Shown in pieces: positions 33,322-43,964 of a DNA stretch of 64,000 nucleotides. The DNA lies in the NCBI RefSeq assembly GCF_016735675.1, contig NZ_JAERSG010000001.1, positions 682,001-746,000 on the forward strand, given 5' to 3'. How positions within the stretch are numbered: position 1 is the first letter of the stretch; the number at the start of each line of letters is the position of its first letter. The notes under the pieces were generated by a model, which was not told the origin of the DNA, ran no database searches, and was given only the letters and a program-made list of their open reading frames with translations. A program made the translations under genes and the position numbers. Source of the DNA: Nocardioides baculatus (GTDB lineage: Bacteria; Actinomycetota; Actinomycetes; Propionibacteriales; Nocardioidaceae).

Positions 33322-33876
33322 GTGCTGAGCCTGCAGATCGACGACGACGTCCGCCTCACCGACCTCGAGCCCTGGCACGCCGAGCAGCTCGCCGCGCTGT
33401 TCCGCGCGCACGGCGCCGACTTCTACGACTGGCTGCCGTGGGAGGGCTTCGAGGACGTCGAGGGCGCGCGCGGCTTCATCGACGGCTTCACCCGGGGCCG
33501 CGGCGAGGGCAACCGCCGCCTGTACGGCATCTGGGTCGGCGACGAGCTGGTCGGCGGCACCCTCTTCCCGAGCATCAACGCCCGTTCCCGCATCGCGGAG
33601 GCAGGTGTCTTCCTCGCCGCCTCGGCGCGGGGACGGGGGATCGTCACCCGCGCCGTCGCGGCGATGCTCGACTGGGCGTTCGTCGAGCGCGGACTGCACC
33701 GGGTCGAGTGGAAGTGCGCCCCGGGCAACCTGGCCAGCCGACGGGTGGCCGAGCGGCTGGGGTTCACCCACGAGGGCACCCTCCGCGAGGTCTTCCCCGT
33801 GCGGGAGGAGCGCCAGGACCTCGAGGTCTGGGCGCTCCTGGCTCGCGAGTGGTCCGGTCTCCCGCCCCGGACGTAG
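33322..33876 (+). CDS. GNAT-family acetyltransferase (RimJ/RimL type)
   Basis: 184 residues. The RimL-like layout includes the N-terminal VRLTDLEPWHAEQLAAL, acetyl-CoA loop ASARGRGIVTRAV, and LHRVEWKCAPGNLASRRVAERLGFTHEGTLRE. These enzymes acetylate protein N termini or small amines. GTG 33322 has TAGGGT 6 nt upstream, a clear leaderless start. Confidence 0.9.
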   Translation: MLSLQIDDDVRLTDLEPWHAEQLAALFRAHGADFYDWLPWEGFEDVEGARGFIDGFTRGRGEGNRRLYGIWVGDELVGGTLFPSINARSRIAEAGVFLAASARGRGIVTRAVAAMLDWAFVERGLHRVEWKCAPGNLASRRVAERLGFTHEGTLREVFPVREERQDLEVWALLAREWSGLPPRT

Positions 33877-33886
33877 GTCTCGTCCC

Positions 33887-34071
33887 CGGCCCGGGGTAGC
33901 CCACCGGGTTCTGGTCGTCCAGGGCCGGTCTCGGCAGCCACTTCCCGGTGGACCAACCCGACCGGGCAGCCATTTCCGGTGGACTACCGAGGGTCCGACC
34001 GCCCGGGGTAGTCCAGTGGATGTCGGTCGTCCCGGACGCCCATCGGCAGCCAATTCTCACTGGACTACCCC
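33887..34071. repeat. Array of related intergenic palindromes
   Basis: The gap between the acetyltransferase and furA is filled with about three related elements. The clearest (34005-34071) has perfect 14-nt arms, GGGGTAGTCCAGTG and its complement, around 39 nt. The first (about 33893-33960) has imperfect CGGGGTAGCCCACCGGG-type arms. The middle one has only the right part, GGTGGACTACC. All share an interior with GGTCGTCC and GGCAGCCA. Tandem partial copies point to a mobile or amplifying palindromic repeat. The element at 7.36 kb is related. Confidence 0.75.
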
Positions 34072-34088
34072 GACGAGCCCGCCGAAAG

Positions 34089-34105
34089 ACTTGACTCGTT
34101 CAAGT
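34089..34105. promoter_or_regulatory. Fur-family operator upstream of furA-katG
   Basis: ACTTGACTCGTTCAAGT has perfect 6-nt arms (ACTTGA/TCAAGT) around a 5-nt centre, 23 nt before the furA start and within its promoter. Actinobacterial FurA/CatR proteins autoregulate furA-katG units through sites of this size. The binding partner is inferred. Confidence 0.7.
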
Positions 34106-34127
34106 AAAGACGGCAGGGTGGCGAGCG

Positions 34128-34589
34128 ATGGACCACCACCAGACACAGGACGCCGAGGCTGACTTCGAGCAGCTGCTGCGTGCCGCGGACCTCCGGGTCA
34201 CCCGGCCGCGCCTGGCCGTCCTGCGGGCCCTCGGTCGCCATCCGCACGCCGACACCGGCAGCGTCCTCACGGCGGTCCGCACCGAGGAGCCGACCGTCTC
34301 GCACCAGGCCGTCTACGACGTGCTCGGCGTGCTGAGCGACTCCGGCCTCGTCCGCCGGATCCAGCCGGCCGGCTCGGTCGCCCGCTACGAGCTGCGCGTC
34401 GGCGACAACCACCACCACGTGGTCTGCCGCTCGTGCGGCACGGTCGCGGACGTCGACTGCGCGGTCGGCGTACGCCCTTGCCTCGACGCCTCCGACACCC
34501 ACGGCTTCGTCGTCGACGAGGCCGAGGTCACCTACTGGGGCCTGTGCCCCGCCTGCGCCACCGCAACTTCCGAACCTGCCACCAACTGA
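34128..34589 (+). CDS. furA: Fur/PerR-family peroxide or iron regulator (FurA/CatR type)
   Basis: 153 residues. The winged helix reads DLRVTRPRLAVLRALGRHPHADTGSVLTAV and VSHQAVYDVLGVLSDSGLVRRIQPAGS. The metal site has NHHHVVCRSCGTVADVDC and a second pair GLCPACA, giving the two CxxC structural zinc motifs. The N-terminal DNA-contact region and the regulatory His cluster are intact. It lies 15 nt before katG, as FurA/CatR regulators of catalase-peroxidase do, and should derepress on peroxide. Confidence 0.92.
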   Translation: MDHHQTQDAEADFEQLLRAADLRVTRPRLAVLRALGRHPHADTGSVLTAVRTEEPTVSHQAVYDVLGVLSDSGLVRRIQPAGSVARYELRVGDNHHHVVCRSCGTVADVDCAVGVRPCLDASDTHGFVVDEAEVTYWGLCPACATATSEPATN

Positions 34590-36872
<2,283 letters not shown>

Positions 36873-36883
36873 GGCCTGCTCGC

Positions 36884-36919
36884 CTGTCGGAGTCCCCGCT
36901 CAGGCGGGGACTCCGACAG
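36884..36919. terminator. katG terminator hairpin
   Basis: A perfect 16-bp stem (36884-36899 with 36904-36919) and a TCAG loop lie 12 nt after the katG stop. A typical actinobacterial terminator without U-tract. Confidence 0.75.
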
Positions 36920-36923
36920 CAGC

Positions 36924-36962
36924 GCGGTGATCCTGGTGCGCCAGCCGCACCAGGATCACCGC
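36924..36962. repeat. Second 17-bp hairpin directly before the Ble-like promoter
   Basis: Perfect arms 36924-36940 and 36946-36962 surround a 5-nt loop. It ends 2 nt before the TAGCGT hexamer of the next gene, covering its -35 region, so it may be a second terminator or an operator for the VOC gene. Confidence 0.6.
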
Positions 36963-36976
36963 ACTAGCGTGGTCGC

Positions 36977-37336
36977 ATGGTCGACCGCGCCACCCCCAAC
37001 CTGCCGTCCCGCGACCTCGACGCGACGGTCGCGTTCTACGCCGCGCTCGGCTTCACGACGACGTACACCAGTCCGGGCTGGCTCATCCTCGAGCGCGGTG
37101 CGCTGATGCTGGAGTTCTTCCCCGACCCGGGCCTCGACCCGGCGACCACCTCGGCGGGCTGCTGCCTGCGGGTGGACGACCTCGATGCGCTGTACGACGC
37201 CGGCGTGGCCGCGGGGCTCCCCGAGACCCACCTCGGCTGGCCACGGCTGCACCCGCCGACGGTCGAGGACTCGGGGATGCGGATCGGTTACCTGGTCGAC
37301 GCCGACGGCGTCCTGCTCCGGCTCGTCCAGAACTAG
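36977..37336 (+). CDS. Bleomycin-resistance-like VOC protein
   Basis: 119 residues, one VOC domain that follows the Tn5-type Ble/BLMT pattern: PNLPSRDLDATVAFYAALGF, SPGWLILERGALMLEFFPDPGLDP, CCLRVDDLDALY and the end DADGVLLRLVQN. Ble proteins bind and sequester bleomycin-type drugs as dimers. A chromosomal copy outside any mobile element may have a housekeeping role. TAGCGT lies 6 nt before the ATG (leaderless type). Its stop shares a CTAG with the convergent MOSC gene. Confidence 0.85.
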   Translation: MVDRATPNLPSRDLDATVAFYAALGFTTTYTSPGWLILERGALMLEFFPDPGLDPATTSAGCCLRVDDLDALYDAGVAAGLPETHLGWPRLHPPTVEDSGMRIGYLVDADGVLLRLVQN

Positions 37337-37770
37337 TCGACGACCACCTCGTCGCCGACGCGGATCGTCCCGGAGCCGAGCAGCCGGAAGACGGTGCCGC
37401 CGCGCGGTGACTTCAGCGCCTGCATCGCACCGGGGCCGAGCCAGTCGTCGAGCAGCCGGCAGGGCGCGGCGATCCGGACGACCTCGAGCTCGACCTCGCC
37501 GATCCGCATCCGCTCGCCCGGGCGCGTGGGGATCGGTCCGCGGTCGATCGTCAGGTTGCGCCGGGTGAGGCCCGGGTCGATCGGACGGCCGAGGACCTCC
37601 GCGGAGACGGCGAGGTCGTCGAGCGCCTGCACGGTCACGTGGCGGTGCTTCGTGCCGTGGTAGCGGTCGCCCACCAACCCGGCGCCCGCCTCGGCCTCGA
37701 CCTGGTCGACCGACTTCGTCGGCAGCCGGCTGCCCGGCGCGAGGTGGATGGAGACGACGCGCGCTGTCAC
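37333..37770 (-). CDS. MOSC-domain protein
   Basis: 145 residues from GTG 37770. MOSC signatures are LVGDRYHGTKHRHVTVQAL, LTRRNLTI and the conserved cysteine in AAPCRLLDDW, which carries sulfur in this family. MOSC proteins handle sulfurated molybdenum cofactor or related thio-transfers. A TACGGT hexamer lies 6-7 nt before the start. The longer open frame upstream overlaps the divergent DinB-like gene's promoter and is not favoured. Confidence 0.87.
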   Translation of the reverse strand: MTARVVSIHLAPGSRLPTKSVDQVEAEAGAGLVGDRYHGTKHRHVTVQALDDLAVSAEVLGRPIDPGLTRRNLTIDRGPIPTRPGERMRIGEVELEVVRIAAPCRLLDDWLGPGAMQALKSPRGGTVFRLLGSGTIRVGDEVVVD

Positions 37771-37849
37771 CCTGAGACCGTACGGGTGGTGCGGGCACGC
37801 CCGCGCAATGCGGTCGCGGACCGTCCGGAAGCCCGGGCATGATCGCGGC

Positions 37850-38452
37850 ATGGACGACCACCTCCTCGACGCCAAGGGCGCGCTGCAGCACTACCTCGAC
37901 GGCGCCCGCGAGGCGATCCTCTGGAAGCTCGACGGCCTCGGCGAGCGCGACCTCCGGCTACCGCGGACCCCGACCGGGACCAACCTGCTCGGCATCGTGC
38001 GCCACGTCGCCAACGTCGAGATCGGCTACTTCGGACCGACCTTCGGCCGCGAGTGGCCGGCACCCGACCACCCGCTGTTCGTCAGCGACGAGCAGGCCGA
38101 CGAGGATCCGCAGTCCGACTGGTGGGTGCCGGCCGAGGTGTCGGCGACCGACGTCGCCGACTTCTACCGCGAGGTCGCGGCCTTCAGCGACGCGACGATC
38201 GCCGACCTCCCGCTCGACGCCCGCGGCGCCGTGCCGTGGTGGCCCGAGGACCACCGCGACGTCTCGCTCGCCCGGATCATCGTGCACGTCATCTCCGACA
38301 CCACCCGGCACGCCGGCCACGCCGACATCCTCCGCGAGGGCATCGACGGCGCCGCCGGCCTCTTCGCGGGCTCGACCAACATGCCCGGCGTCGACTGGCC
38401 GGCCTACACCTCGAGGCTGACGGCGGTGGCGGAGCAGTTCCCGCCGGCCTGA
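37850..38452 (+). CDS. DinB-superfamily (DUF664) metalloenzyme-like protein
   Basis: 200 residues with a DinB four-helix fold: KGALQHYLDGAREAILWKLDGL, TNLLGIVRHVANVEIGYFG and SLARIIVHVISDTTRHAGHADILRE. The three metal-ligand His are expected in RHVANVE and TTRHAGHAD. Such proteins include thiol S-transferases that use mycothiol or bacillithiol. Related in fold, not in sequence detail, to the gene at 46.5 kb. No link to DNA polymerase IV despite the shared name. Confidence 0.85.
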   Translation: MDDHLLDAKGALQHYLDGAREAILWKLDGLGERDLRLPRTPTGTNLLGIVRHVANVEIGYFGPTFGREWPAPDHPLFVSDEQADEDPQSDWWVPAEVSATDVADFYREVAAFSDATIADLPLDARGAVPWWPEDHRDVSLARIIVHVISDTTRHAGHADILREGIDGAAGLFAGSTNMPGVDWPAYTSRLTAVAEQFPPA

Positions 38453-38472
38453 TCGCCCTCCATACTCCTCAC

Positions 38473-39183
38473 GTGCAGAACCACGAGACGCCCGACCGGC
38501 AACCGACCAGCAAGGCGCACACGGCGTACGCCGTCAACGCAGGGATCGCCTGGCTCGGGATCGTGGCGACCCTGCTCATCTCGGCACTGGACGGGTACTC
38601 GCGGGTGCCGGTCGAGGCCGGGCTCTACGGAGACACGGCCCCCGGCGCCGCGGGAGCACTGGCGCGCGTGGTCGACACCCTCAGCTACTTCACGATCTGG
38701 TCCAACATCGTCGTCGCGCTCTCCGTGACGCTCCTGCTCGCCCGTCCGCTGCGCGACACGCTCGCGATCCGGGTGCTGCGCCTGTCCGGCCTGCTGATGA
38801 TCACGGTGACGGCGATCGTCTACCAGGTGCTGCTCGCCCCGACCGTCGACGTCGAGGGCTGGTCGCTCCTGACCGACCCGATCCTCCACGTCGTGACGCC
38901 GCTGCTGACCGTCGTCGTGTGGGCGGTCTGGGGACCGCGCGGGTGGATCACGCGTCGCGAGGTGCCGCTCGCGCTGGTGATCCCGCTCGTGTGGATCGTG
39001 TGGATGCTCGTGCGGGGCGCGATCGTGCACGCCTATCCTTACGGCTTCGCCAACGTCGAGGACCTCGGCTACGCCTCGGTCGCCACGACGCTCTTCTTCA
39101 TCCTCGTCTTCGGTCTCGTCGTCGCCGCCGCCTTCTGGGGGATCGAGAGGCTGCTCCTGCGGCGGCAGGCCCGACCGGACTAG
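38473..39183 (+). CDS. Pr6Pr-family integral membrane protein
   Basis: 236 residues, six membrane helices. Motifs include LSYFTIWSNIVVALSVTLLL, VYQVLLAP and DPILHVVTPLLTVVVWAVWGPRG, and HAYPYGF before the last helix. This matches the bacterial Pr6Pr/FAR-17a-related family of unknown function; conserved His in a membrane-embedded site hints at lipid hydrolase chemistry, as for the AIG1 relatives. GTG 38473 has CATACT 6 nt upstream. Confidence 0.8.
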   Translation: MQNHETPDRQPTSKAHTAYAVNAGIAWLGIVATLLISALDGYSRVPVEAGLYGDTAPGAAGALARVVDTLSYFTIWSNIVVALSVTLLLARPLRDTLAIRVLRLSGLLMITVTAIVYQVLLAPTVDVEGWSLLTDPILHVVTPLLTVVVWAVWGPRGWITRREVPLALVIPLVWIVWMLVRGAIVHAYPYGFANVEDLGYASVATTLFFILVFGLVVAAAFWGIERLLLRRQARPD

Positions 39184-39224
39184 TCAGCCCGCCGCCGGGC
39201 CTGTCGTCGTACGACACTGGGCGG

Positions 39225-40169
39225 GTGAGCGCATCGACCTGGCAGCTGCCGGAGACGGCCGAGGGGTGGGTCACCGACGGTGGCCTCGAGACCGACCTGA
39301 TCTTCCACCGCGGGCTCGACCTTCCCGACTTCGCGTCCTTTCCCCTGCTCGACACCGCTGACGGCCGCGCGGCGCTCGACGACTACTACCGGGGGTACGT
39401 CGACGTGGCCGCGCGGGCCGGCGCGGGGCTGCTGCTCGAGACGCCGACCTGGCGGGCGAACACCGACTGGGGCGCCCGGCTGGGGTACGACGTCGACGCA
39501 CTGCAGCGGGTCAACCGGGATGCGGTCGCCCACCTGCGCGGCCTCGCGGACGAGGTGCCCGACGGGGTCGAGCGGGTGCTGGTCGTGGGGGCGGTCGGCC
39601 CGCGCGGCGACGGCTACCTCGCCGGCGACCTCGACGCGGACCGCTACGCCGACTACCACCGCCCGCAGCTCGCGGCCTTCGCCGAGGCGGGCGCGGACCT
39701 CGCGACGGCGTACACCCTGACGACGGTCGCCGAGGCGGTCGGGGTCGTGCGCACAGGGCAGGCCGTGGGGCTGCCGGTGGCGGTCTCCTACACCGTCGAG
39801 ACCGACGGCCGGCTGCCCGACGGCACCACTCTCGGGGAGGCGATCGAGCAGCTCGACGCCGCGACCGACTCCGGTGCCGCGCACGTCCTGGTCAACTGCG
39901 CGCACCCCGACCACGTCGGCCTCGGGCTCGACGCGTCGGCACCGTGGGCGGCGCGCATCGCGGGCCTGCGGGTGAACTCCTCCCGGCTCAGCCACGCCGA
40001 GCTCGACGAGGCCGAGGAGCTCGACGAGGGCGACCTGCCCGACCTCGCGGCGCGCACCCGGGCACTGGCGGGATCGCTGCCAGCGGTACGGATCGTCGGC
40101 GGCTGCTGCGGCACCGACTCGCGCCACATCGCGGCCATGTGGGCCGAGGGGTCACCGGTCGGAAAGTAG
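39225..40169 (+). CDS. Homocysteine S-methyltransferase family protein
   Basis: 314 residues. The barrel opens with TDGGLETDLIFHRGLDLPDFASFPLL. The zinc ligands are Cys in LVNCAHPDH and the Cys pair in GGCCGTDSRH. The fold is of the MmuM/BHMT type, which transfers a methyl group from S-methylmethionine or betaine to homocysteine; the donor is not certain. GTG 39225 follows a CACT-rich hexamer by 6 nt. Upstream frame belongs to the membrane-protein gene. Confidence 0.9.
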   Translation: MSASTWQLPETAEGWVTDGGLETDLIFHRGLDLPDFASFPLLDTADGRAALDDYYRGYVDVAARAGAGLLLETPTWRANTDWGARLGYDVDALQRVNRDAVAHLRGLADEVPDGVERVLVVGAVGPRGDGYLAGDLDADRYADYHRPQLAAFAEAGADLATAYTLTTVAEAVGVVRTGQAVGLPVAVSYTVETDGRLPDGTTLGEAIEQLDAATDSGAAHVLVNCAHPDHVGLGLDASAPWAARIAGLRVNSSRLSHAELDEAEELDEGDLPDLAARTRALAGSLPAVRIVGGCCGTDSRHIAAMWAEGSPVGK

Positions 40170-40206
40170 GGGGCGCGCTGTCGGTGGTCCGTCCTAGGGT
40201 TTCGCC

Positions 40207-41625
40207 ATGCCCATGGACGAGCTCGACCCCGTGCCGGCGGACCCCGCCGCGCCGCAGGTCGAGGCCCACCTCCCGCCCGGGGTGACGCGCGGTCCGGAGA
40301 CGGTGCGCGCGTTCCGTGCGGTCCTCGGCAACACGCTCGTGGCCAACGTGACCTCGAGCTTCCTGTGGTTCGCGCTGACCTTCTGGGCCTACCTCGAGAC
40401 CCGCTCGGTGATGGCGACGGCGATCATCGGCGGCGGGTTCATGCTCTTCACCGCCGTGTTCGGGACGTTCTTCGGCACGCTGGTCGACCGCCACCGCAAG
40501 AAGCAGGTGATGGTCCTGTCGTCGACCATCACCCTGGTCACCTACGGCGCGGCAGGCGGGCTCTGGCTGCTCCTCGGCGAGAGGCGGCTCGCCGACTGGG
40601 AGAGCCCGTGGTTCTGGCTGTTCGCCGGGGTCGTCCTCATCGGCGGGGTCGTCGAGAGCATGCGCAACATCGCGCTCTCCACGACCGTCACCCTCCTCGT
40701 GCCGGAGGACGACCGCGACAAGGCCAACGGTCTCGTCGGCACGGTGCAGGGCATCTCGTTCATGATCACCAGCGTCTTCAGCGGCCTGAGCGTGGGCCTG
40801 CTCGGGATGGGCTGGACCCTCGCGATCGCCGTCGTCCTCACCGGCGCCTCGCTGCTGCACCTGGTGCCGATCACGATCCCCGAGCTCGACCCCGACCCGG
40901 AGGAGGGCGGCGCCCGGTTCGACTTCAGGGGCGCCATCACGGCGATCACCGCGGTGCCGGGGCTGGTCGCGCTGATCCTCTTCACGACGTTCAACAACCT
41001 CGTCAGCGGGGTCTACATCGCGCTGATGGACCCCTACGGGCTCGAGCTCTTCAGCGTCGAGGCCTGGGGCATCGTCCTCGGCGTGACCGGCCTGGGCTTC
41101 GTCGTCGGCGGCGGCCTGGTGGCCAAGCTCGGCCTCGGTGCCAACCCGGTCCGCACCCTCCTGCTGGTCAACGTCGCGATCGCCCTGCTCGGGATGACCT
41201 TCACGATCCGCGAGTGGGCCTGGCTCTACGTCCTCGGCATCTTCCTCTTCATGGCCGTGATCCCGGCGGCCGAGTCCGCCGAGCAGACGATCCTCCAGCG
41301 GGTCGTGCCGTTCCGCACGCAGGGCCGGGTGTTCGGCTTCGCGCAGAGCGTCGAGCTCGCCGCCAGCCCGATCTCGGCCTTCATGATCGGCCCGATCGCG
41401 GAGTTCGCGCTCATCCCCTACATGGAGTCCGCGGAGGGTCGCGACGCCTGGGGCTGGCTGGTCGGCGACGGGGACGCCCGCGGCATCGCGCTGGTCTTCA
41501 TGCTCGCCGGGGCGATCATGTTCGTCACCGTCCTGATCGCGCTCGCCTCCGCGCCCTACCGTCGGCTGTCGAAGGCCTACGCCGTCGCGCCACCGCAGCG
41601 GCTCGAGGGTGCCGCCGCAGACTGA
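40207..41625 (+). CDS. MFS transporter
   Basis: 472 residues, about 12 helices. The MFS loop motif between helices 2 and 3 reads GTLVDRHRKKQVM. A hydrophilic N-terminal region of 35 residues precedes helix 1. The long central loop carries PELDPDPEEGG. It resembles DHA/enterobactin-exporter-like MFS proteins with domain AAESAEQTILQRVVPFRTQGRVFG in the second half. Substrate unknown. TAGGGT lies 8 nt before ATG 40207. Confidence 0.88.
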   Translation: MPMDELDPVPADPAAPQVEAHLPPGVTRGPETVRAFRAVLGNTLVANVTSSFLWFALTFWAYLETRSVMATAIIGGGFMLFTAVFGTFFGTLVDRHRKKQVMVLSSTITLVTYGAAGGLWLLLGERRLADWESPWFWLFAGVVLIGGVVESMRNIALSTTVTLLVPEDDRDKANGLVGTVQGISFMITSVFSGLSVGLLGMGWTLAIAVVLTGASLLHLVPITIPELDPDPEEGGARFDFRGAITAITAVPGLVALILFTTFNNLVSGVYIALMDPYGLELFSVEAWGIVLGVTGLGFVVGGGLVAKLGLGANPVRTLLLVNVAIALLGMTFTIREWAWLYVLGIFLFMAVIPAAESAEQTILQRVVPFRTQGRVFGFAQSVELAASPISAFMIGPIAEFALIPYMESAEGRDAWGWLVGDGDARGIALVFMLAGAIMFVTVLIALASAPYRRLSKAYAVAPPQRLEGAAAD

Positions 41626-41634
41626 CGGTCGGCG

Positions 41635-42756
41635 TCAGGCGGGCATCCGCGCCCGCAGGAAGCGGACCGTGCGGTCCATCGCGGCGACAAAGGCCGGTCC
41701 GAACGCGTGCCCGTCGTCGTACCACTCCAGGGTCGCGTCGACGCCCGCCTCGGTCATCGCGCGCTGCGTCGCGCGTGCCCACGGCGGCGGGCAGGTGTCG
41801 TCGAAGCGGCCGTGCACCATCAGCACCGGCTCGGTGATGTCGGCGAAGTCGGGACGTGGCGAGACGCCGCGCCAGAAGTCCGGGTCGTCCTTGGGCAGGC
41901 CGTGCTTGCCGCGGAAGCCCGCCTCGAGCTCCGCGAGCGGGGCGTCGGGCCGCTGGAACTGGGCGAAGTTGTCCGCCTCCAGGCTCGACACCGACGCCCA
42001 GCCGACACCGGCGGCGAACAGCCCGGGCTCGGCGACAAGGGCCTTCATCATCACCCCGCCGCCCATCGAGCGGCCGAAGAGCGCGATCCGGTCGGGGTCG
42101 ACCCGGACGTCGTCGGAGCTGCTCAGCGCGCGGGCCGCGGCGATCGAGTCCGCGGCGTAGCCGAGCCTGACCGCCTGCTCGATCCGCGGGTCGTCGGTCG
42201 ACTCGGCGTGGTTGCGGTAGTCCACGTGGAGCGCGACGAACCCGCGCTGGGCGAGGAAGCCGCGCTCGCGGGTCATGCCCTGCCCGCGGACGTAGTAGGC
42301 CGGGTCGATGTAGCCGTGCGCCAGCACCACGGCCGGCCATCCTTGACCGTTCTGGGGGCCGCGTCCGGTGGGCACGTTGAGCACCCCGCTGATCCGCAGC
42401 GGTGCCGTGCCGCGGCCGGCGGTGGTCGAGCGGAAGGTGACGTCGTACGACGTGTAGGCCGGGGTGCGCTCGCGGACCGCGCCGAGGCGCAGGTCGCCGC
42501 CGGTGAGGTCGGCGGCGGCGAGGGCGGCCATCGAGGTCGGCCGCGGCTCCTCGGTGGGCTCGGCGGTGGGCTCCTCGGTGGGCTCCTCGGTCGGCTCCTC
42601 GGTGGGGGTCGGCTCCTCGGCCGGGGTGCTCGCGCTAGACGTGGGCGACGGGGACGGCGACGACGTACGCCTCTCCTCCTCCGGCGTCGCCGTGCAGGCC
42701 GCGAGGAGTGGCAGGGTCGCGAGTGCCGTTGCGCCGCGGCGCCAGGGGCCGTCCAT
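41635..42756 (-). CDS. Lipoprotein alpha/beta-hydrolase (S9/dienelactone-hydrolase like)
   Basis: 373 residues from ATG 42756. The lipobox is LLAAC near residue 20. A PTEEP-repeat linker (about 40-75) lifts the enzyme off the membrane. The alpha/beta-hydrolase domain has VVLAHGYIDP, nucleophile Ser in FGRSMGGG, Asp in HGRFDDTCPP and His in DDGHAFG. This is a typical secreted esterase/peptidase-like hydrolase; substrate unknown. The linker DNA is an in-frame GAGGAGCCGACC-like repeat (about 42545-42620). Confidence 0.87.
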   Translation of the reverse strand: MDGPWRRGATALATLPLLAACTATPEEERRTSSPSPSPTSSASTPAEEPTPTEEPTEEPTEEPTAEPTEEPRPTSMAALAAADLTGGDLRLGAVRERTPAYTSYDVTFRSTTAGRGTAPLRISGVLNVPTGRGPQNGQGWPAVVLAHGYIDPAYYVRGQGMTRERGFLAQRGFVALHVDYRNHAESTDDPRIEQAVRLGYAADSIAAARALSSSDDVRVDPDRIALFGRSMGGGVMMKALVAEPGLFAAGVGWASVSSLEADNFAQFQRPDAPLAELEAGFRGKHGLPKDDPDFWRGVSPRPDFADITEPVLMVHGRFDDTCPPPWARATQRAMTEAGVDATLEWYDDGHAFGPAFVAAMDRTVRFLRARMPA

Positions 42757-42848
42757 CTCCCCAGTGTGCGGGACGGTTCCCAGCGCGGGTCGTGTCACAC
42801 ATCCGGCCGCCCGATCGTCAGGGGGGTGGATGATGCCGGGCAGAGAGG

Positions 42849-43712
42849 GTGGAGCGGGTGGAGCAGATGGACGAGACCGAGGTATTCGAGGCCGAGCGGC
42901 CGCGGCTGGTGGGCATCGCGAGCCGGGTGCTCGGCGACCACGCCGAGGCGGAGGACGTCGTCCAGCAGACCTGGCTGCGGCTGGACCGGGCGGTGACGCG
43001 GGACGCGACGGACATCGAGAACCTGCCGGCCTGGCTGACGACGGTGACCACCCGGCTCTGCCTCGACCGGTTGCGCTCCCGGACGCCCGTGCCCCACGAG
43101 GAGGTCGAAGTCGTCGAGACCGCGCCCGACCCGGCCGACGACGTCGCGCTCGCCGACACGGTCGGCATCGCGCTCCAGGCGGTGATCGACCGGTTGTCGC
43201 CCCGGGAGCGGGTGGCGTTCGTCCTGCACGACAGCTTCGGCTTCGAGTTCGGCACGATCGCGGCGGTCCTCGACACCACTCCCGCGGCCGCCCGCAAGCT
43301 CGCCTCGCGCGCCCGGTCGAAGGTCGCCCAGCCGGCGACCGAGGACGCGCTCGCGGACTGGGAGGTGGTCGACGCGTTCATGGCCGCCGCTCGCGGCGGT
43401 GACGTCGAGCGGCTGCTCCAGCTGCTCGCGCCCGACGCCGTCGTCGGCGCCGACGAGGCGGCCGTCCTGGCGGGCACACCGTCGTCGATCGAGGGCCGTG
43501 ACGAGGTCGCGACCTTCTTCAACGGCAGCGCCCAGTCGGCGTTCCCCGTCCTCGTGGGCGACCGGCCGGCGTCGGCGTGGTTCCTGCGCGGGGAGGCGCG
43601 GGTGGTCTTCGACTTCACCGTCGAGGCCGGTCAGGTCCGCGCCATCACCTTCCGCGCCGACCCCGCGGTGCTCGCCCGGGTCGTACGCCGCTCCGGTGCC
43701 GACCCGACGTGA
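42849..43712 (+). CDS. ECF sigma factor with SnoaL-like C-terminal domain (SigJ/ECF41 type)
   Basis: 287 residues from GTG 42849 (GTG 42858 and ATG 42867 are in-frame alternatives). Region 2 reads FEAERPRLVGIASRVLGDHAEAEDVVQQTWLRL and region 4 LSPRERVAFVLHDSFGFEF. The C-terminal 120 residues (DALADWEVVDAFMAAARGGDVERLL) form a SnoaL/NTF2-like domain that replaces a separate anti-sigma factor in the SigJ/ECF41 group. No adjacent anti-sigma gene is seen. ECF41 partners are often carboxymuconolactone decarboxylases; none is next to it here. Confidence 0.9.
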   Translation: MERVEQMDETEVFEAERPRLVGIASRVLGDHAEAEDVVQQTWLRLDRAVTRDATDIENLPAWLTTVTTRLCLDRLRSRTPVPHEEVEVVETAPDPADDVALADTVGIALQAVIDRLSPRERVAFVLHDSFGFEFGTIAAVLDTTPAAARKLASRARSKVAQPATEDALADWEVVDAFMAAARGGDVERLLQLLAPDAVVGADEAAVLAGTPSSIEGRDEVATFFNGSAQSAFPVLVGDRPASAWFLRGEARVVFDFTVEAGQVRAITFRADPAVLARVVRRSGADPT

Positions 43713-43964
43713 CCCACCCCGGACGACGTCCCGGGGCCGCGCAGTGCCGTTGGTGACACGCCATGCGCCACGTCCCCACGCCACGAGCGAGCGGATCCGA
43801 CGCGGGGTGGCCCACCACACGCCGTACGCCCATCCGAGACGTGCCACAGGCCGTGACACCTCAGACAGCGACCGGCCTCAGGACCGGTCCGACGGTGTGT
43901 CACATCCCGGGCCCGTCGATCGTCGACCACATGACACCCGGACACGACCCACCAGGAGATCCTC

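Noticed and set aside
33887..34071. CRISPR array
   Set aside because: Repeats are palindromic, unequal and only three, without regular spacers or cas genes.
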